NCBI RefSeq assembly: GCF_000218625.1
Contig: NC_015672.1
Span: 1,302,001 to 1,366,000, forward strand
Length of the DNA: 64,000 bases
Source of the DNA: Flexistipes sinusarabici DSM 4947
Lineage (GTDB): Bacteria; Chrysiogenota; Deferribacteres; Deferribacterales; Flexistipitaceae
Direction of reading: 5' to 3'
Position numbers and translations under genes: made by a program. The notes below the pieces were generated by a model. That model had not been told where the DNA came from. It did not search any database and saw only the letters and a list, made by a program, of their open reading frames with translations. Below, piece after piece: positions 44,931 to 54,409 of the stretch. Numbering within the stretch: position 1 is the first letter of the stretch; every line of letters starts with the position of its first letter.

Positions 44931-45177
44931 AATATACCTTACTTCCAAGGTCAAAAAAGATTTGAACGGAATCCCAAAAACTATGATTTCCAAGATCAAG
45001 AAAGATATTCAAAACCTGGCAAACTTTCCTGATTTATCTAACATAAAAAAACTTAACAATCACCCGCTGGCTGATTTCTCACTCAGAACAGGAAATTACA
45101 GGACACTCTTTGATGTAGATACCAATAATAAAATTATATATATTCTCAAAATAGGACATAGAAAAGACATTTATTAA
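44923..45177 (+). CDS. RelE/ParE-type toxin
   Basis: 84 residues, beginning MFEIYLTSKVKKDLNGIPK. Typical RelE-fold features are the N-terminal strand and helix, the DFSLRTGNYRTLFDVD core and the terminal ILKIGHRKDIY. RelE toxins cleave mRNA on the ribosome; ParE relatives poison gyrase. The conserved Arg-Lys-His-rich end favours RelE. ATG 44923 overlaps the antitoxin stop by eight bases, so translation is coupled. Confidence 0.85.
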   Translation: MFEIYLTSKVKKDLNGIPKTMISKIKKDIQNLANFPDLSNIKKLNNHPLADFSLRTGNYRTLFDVDTNNKIIYILKIGHRKDIY

Positions 45178-45207
45178 CAAAAGGGTTTAGATCACAAGGT
45201 ATAATAT

Positions 45208-45297
45208 ATGGCGACAAACAACCTGAAATATATAGTGGATGCAAATCAAAATAAAAAGGCCTTAGTCATACCTATTGAGGAATGGCAGGCAATATAA
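45208..45297 (+). pseudogene. Truncated antitoxin-like fragment
   Basis: ATG 45208 opens 29 codons: NLKYIVDANQNKKALVIPIEEW, the start typical of Phd/YefM-like or related antitoxins. The frame stops exactly where the second 200-bp repeat begins (stop 45295-45297). The rest of the antitoxin and any toxin are absent, so this is a remnant. Confidence 0.65.
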
Positions 45298-45494
45298 GTA
45301 CCCTATCCTATTCAAGCTCTGAACACATGAAAATTTATGTGTTTGGTGCTCGACTTGCGCCTTCCCATAGGATAAGGGAACGGACTTTCTTCTCCACCTG
45401 GATTAGGGGGAGATGCAGAGGGGGTATATTTTGTTTTCAAACAGAGTCTCGTACATCTGCAGGGCTGAAGCCCTGCTTCCGGAATTATTCAGAG
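45294..45494. repeat. 200-bp direct repeat, copy 2, right of toxin-antitoxin pair
   Basis: Second copy of 44470-44669. The first bases form the stop codon of the truncated antitoxin. The rest of the gap up to the tRNA-Phe gene contains the palindrome at 45510-45537 and nothing gene-like. Confidence 0.9.
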
Positions 45495-45509
45495 CTCTCG
45501 AGGTATGAG

Positions 45510-45537
45510 ATTACTTCGGGACTTCGTCCCTCGTAAT
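45510..45537. repeat. Imperfect palindrome ATTACTTCGGGAC...CTCGTAAT
   Basis: A 12-base outer stem with one extra base around a TTC loop. It belongs to the same type as the palindrome at 37249-37284. Confidence 0.6.
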
Positions 45538-45633
45538 GACGCCTTTTGTCCCGTCTGGAATTCACCTTTATGTGAATGATAGACATAGCGAAGTGCGAAA
45601 CTTGAGTTATTATTTACTGATAAAGGAAAGTGA

Positions 45634-45706
45634 TGCCCAGGGGCGGAATCGAACCACCGACACGGGGATTTTCAGTCCCCTGCTCTGCCGACTGAGCTAC
45701 CTGGGC
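45634..45706 (-). tRNA. tRNA-Phe (GAA)
   Basis: Acceptor GCCCAGG/CCTGGGC, D-arm GCTC...GAGC, anticodon loop CTGAAAA, and T-loop GGTTCGATTCC are all present on the minus strand. CCA is not encoded. It is followed upstream by tRNA-Cys, 60 bases away. Confidence 0.96.
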
Positions 45707-45766
45707 TTTTGAAATGCTTGGAGTTTTTACAAAAATTACCGTAAAAAGTCAAGCGTTTTTTTGAAA

Positions 45767-45838
45767 AGGCGACGCCCGGATTCGAACCGGGGTACACGGC
45801 TTTGCAGGCCGCTGCCTAAGCCACTCGGCCACGTCGCC
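45767..45838 (-). tRNA. tRNA-Cys (GCA)
   Basis: Acceptor GGCGACG/CGTCGCC, anticodon loop CTGCAAA and T-loop GGTTCGAATCC fold on the minus strand. CCA is not encoded. Probably cotranscribed with tRNA-Phe. Confidence 0.96.
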
Positions 45839-45959
45839 ACAAATTTGTTAACTAATTTACAAACATCTGCTTGTATTGGAAAATATCTCCAAAACAGCTG
45901 AGCGTTACTTCTATAAAAAATATCTGTTATTGTCAAGGACTTTTAGATATTTAAATCCA

Positions 45960-47114
45960 TCAAAAAAACATAATCCCGCTAAAATTGTTTCTTAAGGCAT
46001 ACTGCATATAAGTATTGTCCAGCATTTCGGCATAAACATATGTATCAGCTTTGAATTCATCCATTTTGGCCTGTGGAAGTTTCTTTGTCGGAGCTTTAAA
46101 ACGCAAAGGATTCAGGTAATTCCCATATTTTTTGATACTGTAGTGAACATGGGGGCCGGTGGCATATCCGGTGGAGCCTACGTATCCTATAATATCACCC
46201 TGTTTTACATACTCCCCTTCCCCCAGAGCTCTTTTAAACCGTGAAAGATGGAGATAGAGTGTATAATAGCCGTTGTTGTGTTTTAATTTGATATAATAAC
46301 CGTTAGCTTTGGCATAACCTCTGACAACAACTCTCCCGTCCGCTGTGGCACGAATCGGTGTACCGGTAGGAGCTGCATAATCCACACCGTTATGATCCTT
46401 ATATTTGCCTAAGACAGGATGAAGTCTCCTGTTTTGAAACTTTGAGCTTATTCTGAAAAATTTAAGCGGTGATTTGAGGAAACCTCTTTTTAGAGATTTA
46501 CCGTTTGGTCTGAAATAACCACTTGTCTTTTCGTCTTCAAAATAAAGACCTCTTATCAGCCTGCCCTGGTTGACAAAATCCACGGCAAGAATCTTTCCGT
46601 AACCGATAAATTTTCCTCTGCAGAATTTTTTCTCCACTACAAGTCTGAAACTGTCACCCGTTCTAATATCATTAAAAAAATCCACTTCCCATTCAAGGAT
46701 ATTTGCCATACGTACTGCCAGAATATCTGATTCACCGACTTTTTGCATTGCGTAAAAAAGAGAGTGGGAGATTTCCCCCGAAACAACTGTTCTCAAAATA
46801 TTTACAGGATACTTAACAACCTCTATCATAATTGTTCCGTCTTCGTTTCTCACAATGTGGATTTCTTTGGTGATATTAATCTTAATAATTACCTTATTAT
46901 TCGTAATTTCAATTTTATCTCCTATCTGAAGGGTAAAATCAGGCACTTTTTCCTTTATCTTCTGGCTAATATTTATGATTTCAGCCGGAGTAAATTTGCC
47001 TCTAAAAAGGTCATAAAGTGTATCACCCCGTTTAACTGTATAAGCTCCCGCAGTTCCGCAAATAAACAGGGAAAGAATAATAAAAACAATTAAAGTTTTT
47101 AGTCTGTATATCAT
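45960..47114 (-). CDS. Secreted LysM/M23 peptidoglycan endopeptidase
   Basis: 384 residues. Signal sequence MIYRLKTLIVFIILSLFICG, then a LysM-like segment (YTVKRGDTLYDLFRG), a middle region, and a C-terminal M23 (LytM) domain. The zinc site is readable: HPVLG... with HNGVDYAAPTGTPI for the first ligands and GPHVHYSIKKYG for the HxH. It would cut peptidoglycan cross-links during growth or division. ATG 47114 follows AAAAGGTG. It comes just after dedA. Confidence 0.9.
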   Translation of the reverse strand: MIYRLKTLIVFIILSLFICGTAGAYTVKRGDTLYDLFRGKFTPAEIINISQKIKEKVPDFTLQIGDKIEITNNKVIIKINITKEIHIVRNEDGTIMIEVVKYPVNILRTVVSGEISHSLFYAMQKVGESDILAVRMANILEWEVDFFNDIRTGDSFRLVVEKKFCRGKFIGYGKILAVDFVNQGRLIRGLYFEDEKTSGYFRPNGKSLKRGFLKSPLKFFRISSKFQNRRLHPVLGKYKDHNGVDYAAPTGTPIRATADGRVVVRGYAKANGYYIKLKHNNGYYTLYLHLSRFKRALGEGEYVKQGDIIGYVGSTGYATGPHVHYSIKKYGNYLNPLRFKAPTKKLPQAKMDEFKADTYVYAEMLDNTYMQYALRNNFSGIMFF

Positions 47115-47118
47115 AAAA

Positions 47119-47724
47119 TCACCTTTTGACGTATTTTCTGTATACAATTATATAAATCAAAACCAGCAGTAAAAGCAAGGGAAGAATTATCATTGTTATT
47201 GTTGCAAGCTTTTCTTTCACCAGATCAATATTTTTCCCCACATAAAATCCCACATAAGCGAGAATAACCACCCATATGCCCGCCCCTGCAGCAGTATAAA
47301 AAACAAACTTGGCAATACTCATTCTGGCCAACCCGGCTGGAAAAGAGATATATTGTCTCACACCCGGAATTAATCTTCCCACAAAAGTGGTAATTTCACC
47401 GTGAGAAAAGAAAAAATTCTCCATTTTTAACAGCTTATCTTCACCCAGAAAAAAATAATTACCGTATCTGAACAGAAAAGCCCTTCCAAACCTTACGGCT
47501 AAATAATAATTCACCAGGGCACCGATTACACTGCCAAGTATCCCGCAAAATATCACCATAAAAATGTTCATTTGACCGGTTGCCGCCAAAAAACCGGCCG
47601 GCGGAACCACCACCTCACTGGGAAAAGGGAAAAATGAGCTTTCAAGAGCCATCAGAAAAATAATGCCCAAATATCCTAACGACTGGGTCAAACCGACTAC
47701 AGCTAAAGCAAACTTTTCTATCAC
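47119..47724 (-). CDS. DedA family membrane protein
   Basis: 201 residues, about five helices. DedA motifs: MALESSFFPFPSEVVVPPAG, GRFIPG-like FVGRLIPGVRQYISFPAGLARM. DedA proteins act in envelope lipid flipping and proton-gradient maintenance. The GTG start at 47724 overlaps the recN stop by four bases. Confidence 0.9.
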   Translation of the reverse strand: MIEKFALAVVGLTQSLGYLGIIFLMALESSFFPFPSEVVVPPAGFLAATGQMNIFMVIFCGILGSVIGALVNYYLAVRFGRAFLFRYGNYFFLGEDKLLKMENFFFSHGEITTFVGRLIPGVRQYISFPAGLARMSIAKFVFYTAAGAGIWVVILAYVGFYVGKNIDLVKEKLATITMIILPLLLLLVLIYIIVYRKYVKR

Positions 47725-49370
47725 GCCTGATGCTCCAGCATCTCATCCGCCTGTTTTAAGGCATAAGGGGTTACTTCACCTGCAATCATCGTGGCAAGAA
47801 CTTCTTTCCTCTCTTCTGTTGAGAGTGTCTTAATTTTTGTAAATGTCGAACCTTTTTCAGAAATTTTTGCAATATGAAAATGGCTGTCGCTTTTCGATGC
47901 AACCACCGGCAGATGGGTTATTACAAAAAGCTGCTTTGTTTTTCCGAGATTTTTCAGTTTCTCTGCCACTTTCCTCGCAGTAACACCGCTTATACCGGTA
48001 TCTATTTCATCGAAAATTAATGTAGGTGTGTCATCCATACCGCTGAAAACTTCTTTCAATGCAAGCATTATGCGTGAAAGCTCTCCACCGGAAGCCACTT
48101 TTTTCAAAGGTGAAGGGGAGAAACCCTTATTTGTAGCGATATAAAATTCCACATCAGCCCCGGCATTTGCATCTAATACATCTTTGACATCTACATTAAC
48201 CTCAAATTTTGCATCCTTTAATTCCAGTGATTTTAATATATTCTCAACCTGTCCGGCCAGATCTCTTGCTGCTTTTTTTCTGGAGGCATTAAGCCTGCCG
48301 GCAATATTTTTAAGCTCTCTCTCAATATCTGTAAGTTCTTTTTCATACTGTTCTATCTTTTCCTCATCAAAAGTCACATTATCAAGTTTATTTTTCAAAT
48401 CATCCGCAAATTCCAGAACATCTTCAAAATCAGGTCCGTATTTTGACAAAAGCTTATCCAGCTGCATTTTTCTTTTTATAAGACTGTCCAACTCGTCAGG
48501 GTCTCCATCCTGTTCGTAATAGAGATGAGAGATATTGTTAATACAATCATCCAGTTCATAATAAACATCCTGCAGTCTGTTGTGAATAGATTCAATATCC
48601 GTATAATAATCAAGAACGGAAGAAATCTCTTTCAGCGAGGTATTAATTAAATCGCTGGCATTGTATTCGCCTTCAGAAAGCACCTGTAAACTCATTGAAA
48701 GAGCTTCCCTGATTTTTTCTATATTATTTAAAAAGCTGATTCTGTTTTCAAGCTCGCGGTCTTTATCCGGTTCTATATTTAAGCTTTCAATCTCATTCAG
48801 CTGAAATTCCATAATATCTTTATTCTTAAGTGTATCGCTGTATTCCTTTTTTAATCTCTCCAGCTCAGAGGCAAGTTTTCTGTATTCTCTGTATTTGACG
48901 GAGTATTCCTCTTTCAAATCATTGTCAATCAAACCTTCAAGATATTTAATATGGTTTCTGGAGTTTAAAAGTCTTTGATGCTCGTGCTGCCCATGGAAGT
49001 CAACAAGGATATCAAAAATTTGTTTCAACTGTTTCAGTGTGGCAATATGTCCGTTGAGCGATATCTTATTCTTACCGTTGGGATCGACAGACCTTTTTAC
49101 AACTATTTCATCCTCTATTTCAAACTCATCCCTGAGCTCCTCGCTCAGCATTCGGAAATCCCCTGAGAAAGCGCCTTCTACACTTACTTTTTTTTCGGGA
49201 TCCCTTGCCATTTCCCTGCTAAAACGTTCACCCACCAGTAACTTAACAGCCTGAATTACCAAAGATTTGCCAGCACCGGTTTCGCCGGTGATAATATTAA
49301 GACCCCCTGAGAATTCCAGACTGATTTTGTCAATTATGGAAAGATTGCTGATATTTAACTGGGTAAGCAT
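47721..49370 (-). CDS. recN: DNA repair protein RecN
   Basis: 549 residues, full RecN length, SMC-like. The N-terminal Walker A GETGAGKSLVIQAVKLL and the C-terminal ABC signature ASGGELSRIMLALK with Walker B TLIFDEIDTGISG frame a long coiled coil. RecN helps join broken DNA ends in recombination. ATG 49370 shares one base with the nadK stop, so the genes are coupled. Confidence 0.95.
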   Translation of the reverse strand: MLTQLNISNLSIIDKISLEFSGGLNIITGETGAGKSLVIQAVKLLVGERFSREMARDPEKKVSVEGAFSGDFRMLSEELRDEFEIEDEIVVKRSVDPNGKNKISLNGHIATLKQLKQIFDILVDFHGQHEHQRLLNSRNHIKYLEGLIDNDLKEEYSVKYREYRKLASELERLKKEYSDTLKNKDIMEFQLNEIESLNIEPDKDRELENRISFLNNIEKIREALSMSLQVLSEGEYNASDLINTSLKEISSVLDYYTDIESIHNRLQDVYYELDDCINNISHLYYEQDGDPDELDSLIKRKMQLDKLLSKYGPDFEDVLEFADDLKNKLDNVTFDEEKIEQYEKELTDIERELKNIAGRLNASRKKAARDLAGQVENILKSLELKDAKFEVNVDVKDVLDANAGADVEFYIATNKGFSPSPLKKVASGGELSRIMLALKEVFSGMDDTPTLIFDEIDTGISGVTARKVAEKLKNLGKTKQLFVITHLPVVASKSDSHFHIAKISEKGSTFTKIKTLSTEERKEVLATMIAGEVTPYALKQADEMLEHQA

Positions 49371-50227
49371 CAGGTGCTGCCCCACCCTAATTTTTCTTTT
49401 AACAGTGCAAAATAATTTCTTTTCTGAGATACAATCAATTTTACCGGCTGTGGAGATTTGTATATAAAAATTTCCTCTTTCAAAGACATTTTTCTGCCGA
49501 TTTGGCCGTCATAGGTTATAAAAACTTTCTCGTCATCATTTAAGATACGTATCTTAATTTCACTGTCGTCGTGTATAACAATGGGTCTGTGGGTAAGTGA
49601 ATGGGGACAAATCGGTGTCAATATGATGGAATTAAGTGTTGGATAAACTATCGGCCCGCCTGCTGCCAGAGTATAAGCAGTAGAGCCTGTGGGAGTTGAA
49701 ATAATCAACCCGTCAGCCCTGTATGTATTCACATACTGATTGTCAATATGAACTTCTATATCAATAATCCTTGCCAATGCTCCCTTGTTTATAACAATAT
49801 CGTTTAATACTTCTGTAGTGAATACTTTTTCTTCATCATAAAAAATATCGCTTATCAGCTTCATACGGTTATCGAATTTATAGTTGCCGGAAAGCACTTT
49901 TTTCACAGTATCAAGAGCTTCCTCTACTTTTGTTTCCGTGAGAAAACCAAGCCTGCCGAGATTTACTCCCAAAATAGGGATATTGGCTCCGGAAATAATC
50001 CTGTTGGAGGAAATCAAAGTACCGTCTCCGCCCAAGACAATAAGCAGATCTGCATTGTCTTTAATCTCGTTATGAGTGGTAAAGTCGGAGTAGCCGAGTA
50101 CCGAAGCCGTTCTTTCTTCCAGCAGTACATTCTTGCCTTCTGACTTCAGATAATCGCAAATCTGAATGGTTATGTCCGCCACTTCCTCAGCATGAGGTTT
50201 AACAACAATAGCTATATTCTTCATCAT
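49370..50227 (-). CDS. nadK: NAD kinase
   Basis: 285 residues. The GGDGTLISSNRI motif and TGSTAYTLAAGGPIVYP are the NadK signatures; DGLIISTPTGS precedes the latter. The enzyme makes NADP from NAD and ATP. ATG 50227 or 50224 is the start, with AGCAGG upstream; the gene overlaps tlyA by about 29 bases. Confidence 0.95.
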   Translation of the reverse strand: MMKNIAIVVKPHAEEVADITIQICDYLKSEGKNVLLEERTASVLGYSDFTTHNEIKDNADLLIVLGGDGTLISSNRIISGANIPILGVNLGRLGFLTETKVEEALDTVKKVLSGNYKFDNRMKLISDIFYDEEKVFTTEVLNDIVINKGALARIIDIEVHIDNQYVNTYRADGLIISTPTGSTAYTLAAGGPIVYPTLNSIILTPICPHSLTHRPIVIHDDSEIKIRILNDDEKVFITYDGQIGRKMSLKEEIFIYKSPQPVKLIVSQKRNYFALLKEKLGWGST

Positions 50228-51008
50228 TAACAACCTGCTCTATAACTTCATTGATATTTTCTATTTTATTAATATTTTCACCATACCTGAAATAACTCAA
50301 ATACTCAATATTACCTTTCGGCCCCTTTATCGGAGATTTAGCAAGCCCGGCAAATTTCAGGCCGTACCCTTCGGCCGCCTTGATTACTTCAAGAATAACC
50401 CTCTCATGGACACCGCTGTCTCTCACCACGCCCTTTTTGCCCACTTCATTTTTTTCAGCCTCAAACTGAGGTTTTATTAAAAAAACAGCTTCTGTGTTCT
50501 CTTTACAGAATAAGGCTGTTTTGGGTATTATCATGTTCAGCGAAATAAATGATACATCACATACAATTATATCATATTTCTCACCAAGAAGCTCATATTC
50601 TGCATGACGAAAATTAACCTTCTGCAAATTAACCACTCTCGGATCTTTGGTCAGTGAATAATGCAGTTGGTTTTTGCCCACATCCACAGCCACTACCTTT
50701 TTTGCTCCGTTCTGCAGAGCTACATCTGTAAAACCTCCGGTGGAAGCCCCTATATCAAGAACTGTTTTACCATCAAAGTCTATTCTGAAAACGTTCTTCG
50801 CTTTATCAAGTTTCAACCCCCCTCTGCTTACAAAAGGGAGCGGTTCCTTAACATATATCGGGATATCCTCTAAAACACGTGTTCCCGGTTTATCCAGAAG
50901 GTGATTATCCGTATAAACATTGCCCGACATAATAAGAGCCCTGGCCTTTTCTCTGCTTTCCGCAAAGCCTCTGTCTATCAAAAGTAAATCTAATCGTTTT
51001 TTGGCCAT
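50199..51008 (-). CDS. tlyA: TlyA-family rRNA methyltransferase
   Basis: 269 residues: an N-terminal S4 RNA-binding domain (KKRLDLLLIDRGFAESREKA) and an FtsJ-like methyltransferase (VLDIGASTGGFTDVALQNGA, VAVDVGKNQL, DIIVCDVSFISL). TlyA 2'-O-methylates 16S and/or 23S rRNA. Overlaps dxs by 19 bases, an arrangement common for dxs-tlyA-nadK-recN. Confidence 0.93.
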   Translation of the reverse strand: MAKKRLDLLLIDRGFAESREKARALIMSGNVYTDNHLLDKPGTRVLEDIPIYVKEPLPFVSRGGLKLDKAKNVFRIDFDGKTVLDIGASTGGFTDVALQNGAKKVVAVDVGKNQLHYSLTKDPRVVNLQKVNFRHAEYELLGEKYDIIVCDVSFISLNMIIPKTALFCKENTEAVFLIKPQFEAEKNEVGKKGVVRDSGVHERVILEVIKAAEGYGLKFAGLAKSPIKGPKGNIEYLSYFRYGENINKIENINEVIEQVVNDEEYSYCC

Positions 51009-52855
51009 AAATCTTTTACTATATCAAAAATATAATCTGCGTTAAGGCCTATAGATTTTCTCAGAGAAGGGATATCCCCATGCGGGACAAATTCATCCGG
51101 AATACCGAATTTTTTGATTTCGCCTTTGTAGCCGTTATCAATGAGAAGAGACTGTATTTTTTCACAGGCTCCTCCGTTTAAAGCGTTTTCCTCTATAAGT
51201 ATAACACCCTTCTTTTCATAAAGAACCTCCAGCAGCTTTTTGCTATCCAAAGGCTTAACAAAACGCAGATTAACAAGTGAACACTTATTTCCGGACTGTT
51301 TTATTTTATTGTAAAGTTTATAACTCTCAGAAAAAATATGCCCCACTGAAACAATAGCATAATCCCCTTGGTCTGAAATAATTTCAGGCTCTCCTAATTT
51401 TACCGGCTGACGGGCAAAATCATACTCATCTGCTGAACCCCGTGGATACCTTATTGCAACCGGTCCGTCCACAGAGCTGCTTAATTCTAACATTTCCTCA
51501 AGCTCATCGCCGTCTTTGGGCGCCATTATTGTCATATTGGGAATTAGTCTAAGGTACGAAAGATCGAATGTCCCGTGATGTGTGGGACCGTCTGCTCCCA
51601 CAATACCGCCTCTGTCGATACAAAAAGTCACTGGTAAATTCTGCAGGGCAACATCATGTATGATGCTGTCAAAAGCTCTTTGCAAAAAGGTTGAATATAT
51701 TGCAACATAAGGTTTGAGACCGTTCACTGCAAGTCCTGCAGAATACGTTACAGCAAACTGCTCTGCAATACCCACATCAAAGAAACGGTCGGGAAATTTT
51801 TCTGAAAAACTGCGCAGCCCCACACCGTCAGGCATAGCTGCAGTAAGTGCAACAATATTTTCATCTTTTTCTGCCATCTCACAAATTTTATCACCGAAAA
51901 TGTCGGTATAGGTTTTCTTTTTGCCAAATTTTACGGCTTCGCCGGTTTTTAAATCAAAAGCAGACACACCGTGAAATTTTTCCGGATTTTCCTCTGCAGG
52001 CTTAAACCCTTTTCCTTTCTTCGTGCCCACATGAATAAGAGCAGGTCCGTCCTGTATCTCAGCATTGTGTAAAGCTTTAGTCAAATCCCTTATGTTATGA
52101 CCGTTTATCGGGCCTATATATTTAAGTCCAAATTCTTCAAAGAGAACGCCGGGTGTAAAAAAACCTTTCAGGCCTTCCTCCATCTTTTTAGCCACATGAA
52201 GAAAAGCAGAACCCATAGGCGCATGCTCAAAAATATTGGCAACATCCTTTCGAAATCTGGTATATATTTCGCCGGTCATTATCCTGGATAAGTAGCTGGA
52301 CATTGCCCCTACATTGGGGCTTATGGACATTTCATTATCATTCAGAATAACAATCATGTTTTTGTCAAGATGCCCCAAATAATTAATAGCTTCATAGGCC
52401 AGGCCGGCTGTCATTGCACCGTCACCTATTACCGCCACCACTTTCTGATCTTTGCCTTTCATATCCGAAGCCGTTTTAATACCCAGTGCAGAAGCTATCG
52501 ACGTGCTGGTATGTCCCACACCGAATGCGTCGTAAGGACTTTCCGAAATCTTGTTGAACCCGCTGATTCCACCGTACTGCCGGAGTGTGTGAAATTTATT
52601 TTTCCTGTCGGTTAAAATTTTGTAAGCGTAAGACTGATGACCAACATCCCAAACAATTCTGTCATTAAGTGGATCGAAAACTTTCAATAAGGCCAGTGTA
52701 AGCTCAACAACCCCCAAACTGGGAGCCAGATGTCCGCCGGTTTTGGAAACGGACTCAAGCATAAATTCCCTAACCTCTTGTGCAAGCTTATCTAACTCTT
52801 CATAATTAAGCTTTCTTATATCGTCAGGCAGTTGCAGCCTATCAAGAATTTCCAA
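50990..52855 (-). CDS. dxs: 1-deoxy-D-xylulose-5-phosphate synthase
   Basis: About 621 residues. The thiamine-PP motif GDGAMTAGLAYEAINYLGHL, DVGHQSYAYKILTDR, the HTSTS region and the transketolase-type DRGGIVGADGPTHHGTFDL are all present. It condenses pyruvate and glyceraldehyde 3-phosphate in the MEP isoprenoid pathway. TTG 52855 is preferred, five bases after GGAGG and giving the normal N-terminus; an in-frame ATG at 52882 has no ribosome site. Confidence 0.94.
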   Translation of the reverse strand: MEILDRLQLPDDIRKLNYEELDKLAQEVREFMLESVSKTGGHLAPSLGVVELTLALLKVFDPLNDRIVWDVGHQSYAYKILTDRKNKFHTLRQYGGISGFNKISESPYDAFGVGHTSTSIASALGIKTASDMKGKDQKVVAVIGDGAMTAGLAYEAINYLGHLDKNMIVILNDNEMSISPNVGAMSSYLSRIMTGEIYTRFRKDVANIFEHAPMGSAFLHVAKKMEEGLKGFFTPGVLFEEFGLKYIGPINGHNIRDLTKALHNAEIQDGPALIHVGTKKGKGFKPAEENPEKFHGVSAFDLKTGEAVKFGKKKTYTDIFGDKICEMAEKDENIVALTAAMPDGVGLRSFSEKFPDRFFDVGIAEQFAVTYSAGLAVNGLKPYVAIYSTFLQRAFDSIIHDVALQNLPVTFCIDRGGIVGADGPTHHGTFDLSYLRLIPNMTIMAPKDGDELEEMLELSSSVDGPVAIRYPRGSADEYDFARQPVKLGEPEIISDQGDYAIVSVGHIFSESYKLYNKIKQSGNKCSLVNLRFVKPLDSKKLLEVLYEKKGVILIEENALNGGACEKIQSLLIDNGYKGEIKKFGIPDEFVPHGDIPSLRKSIGLNADYIFDIVKDLWPKND

Positions 52856-52912
52856 GTTCTCCTCCAATGTCCATTTATGCATAATTGCACATTTTTTTGC
52901 TGTGTGCCGCTT

Positions 52913-52990
52913 AAAAGAGATCTCCCGGCTCCACTACGTTCCGCTTGGGATAAATTATGTCATTCCGACCGAAGTGGAGAAATCTCTTTT
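52913..52990. repeat. Inverted repeat between ispA and dxs
   Basis: AAAAGAGATCTCC at the left pairs with GGAGAAATCTCTTTT at the right; the arms include a diverged form of the 30-bp REP repeat. In the 196-base gap 52883-53078 it may end or slow transcription on either strand. Confidence 0.55.
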
Positions 52991-53078
52991 CAAATAACTT
53001 TTTTTCTTACCCCATCCTATTTTTCCCTCGAGTTTGAGCAAGGGGGTATTTTTTCGACTAATATGTATACTCTACTAA

Positions 53079-53978
53079 CTAATTATTTCTGTCTATTACA
53101 AAACGAGCAATCTCTGCCAATGGCCGTGAAGCTGCTCCATAACAGTCAACAAGTGCTACGGATTCATCAATTAATGCTCTGGCCTTCTTTTTTGATTCAT
53201 CCACGCCATACAGCCCCGGATAGGTGGCTTTACCTTTTTTCAGGTCGCTGCCTGCATCTTTGCCCAGCTGTTCTGTAGTGGCGGAAATATCCAACAGATC
53301 GTCAACAATCTGAAACGCCAGCCCAATATTTATACCGAATCTTTTTAAGCGTTCTTTGTCCTCTTCACCGCCGTAACCGAGGACTGTCCCCAATTCAGTA
53401 CAGTATCCCAGCAAAGCTGCTGTTTTATAATTATGTATGAAATCGAGCTTTTCAGCTGTAAAATACGAATTTTCAGATTCAACATCAACAAACTGACCGG
53501 CAATCATCCCTCTGTCTCCACCCGCTTTTGCAAGTTTCAATGCAGCTTCGCAGCGCAGTTTTTCTTCAGTTTCCGGATTTATAACAGGATCCAGCATCAC
53601 TTCAAATGCCTTTGTCAGTAAAGCATCCCCCGCCAGTATAGCCGTTGCTTCACCGAACATTTTATGATTGGTGGGATTACCGCGTCTGTAATCATCATCG
53701 TCCATTGCCGGCAGATCATCGTGAATGAGTGAATAAGTGTGCAGCATTTCCACAGCTGCAGCATATGGAACAACCTTATCAAAATCATTATCGAAAATTC
53801 CATAAGAAGAATATATCAAAACAGGTCTGAGACGTTTGCCTCCGGCAAGAAGGCTGTATCTCATAGCTTCAGTCAATCCTTCGGTATTTTTATCGAAACT
53901 GCTTAAATTTGTTTTCAGCCAGTTTTCCGTTTTTTGTGCCCAGAACTTCATATATTTTTTAAGATTGAATGTCGTCAT
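53079..53978 (-). CDS. ispA: Farnesyl diphosphate synthase-type polyprenyl synthetase
   Basis: 299 residues. First aspartate-rich motif DDLPAMDDD and second QIVDDLLDI are intact, with GGKRLRP and HDDLPA context. It makes C15 (or C10-C20) prenyl diphosphates, the next steps after Dxs, which is encoded just downstream. ATG 53978 follows GGAG; it overlaps xseB by 20 bases. Confidence 0.93.
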   Translation of the reverse strand: MTTFNLKKYMKFWAQKTENWLKTNLSSFDKNTEGLTEAMRYSLLAGGKRLRPVLIYSSYGIFDNDFDKVVPYAAAVEMLHTYSLIHDDLPAMDDDDYRRGNPTNHKMFGEATAILAGDALLTKAFEVMLDPVINPETEEKLRCEAALKLAKAGGDRGMIAGQFVDVESENSYFTAEKLDFIHNYKTAALLGYCTELGTVLGYGGEEDKERLKRFGINIGLAFQIVDDLLDISATTEQLGKDAGSDLKKGKATYPGLYGVDESKKKARALIDESVALVDCYGAASRPLAEIARFVIDRNN

Positions 53979-54198
53979 CAAAGTTCTCCGTAATTAAATT
54001 TTCTTCCTCATCCGTACCCAGAACTTTATTCACCCTTAACTCCACATCATCAAGTATTTTTTTACATTCTTTGCTTAATTTCATCCCTTCCTGAAAAAGC
54101 TTCAGGGTCTCTTCAATACCGTAATCGCCTTCTTCAAGCTGATTAACGATCTCCTCAAGGCGTTTAATCTTTTTCTCAAAAGTTTGATCTTTACTCAT
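53959..54198 (-). CDS. xseB: Exodeoxyribonuclease VII small subunit
   Basis: 79 residues, helical, with FEKKIKRLEEIVNQLEEGDY and LKLFQEGMKLSKECKKIL, the XseB pattern. It partners with XseA in degrading single-stranded DNA. XseA is not in the window; IS5 copy B is 210 bases upstream. Overlap with ispA is the common bacterial arrangement. Confidence 0.92.
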   Translation of the reverse strand: MSKDQTFEKKIKRLEEIVNQLEEGDYGIEETLKLFQEGMKLSKECKKILDDVELRVNKVLGTDEEENLITENFDDDIQS

Positions 54199-54340
54199 AA
54201 ATTCCTCTTTGCATTACTATTTTCCAATATCAGCAATATTTTTTATATATGCAATATTTTAAAAAATTAACAATATCTCTTTTTACATAAATTAGCAAAA
54301 GTAAAATAAAAAAGCAAACGTGACGACAAATAAATGTAAT

Positions 54341-54372
54341 TGGAGGTAGTTAGAGGTAGTTGGAGGTAGTAG
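54341..54372. repeat. 9-bp tandem repeat (GGAGGTAGTT)
   Basis: Three to four units of GAGGTAGTT(G/A) in the gap between xseB and IS5 copy B. Same family as 12449-12494. Confidence 0.7.
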
Positions 54373-54409
54373 GGATTAAATATTGTGTCCAGTGAAATAA
54401 TCAAAATTG

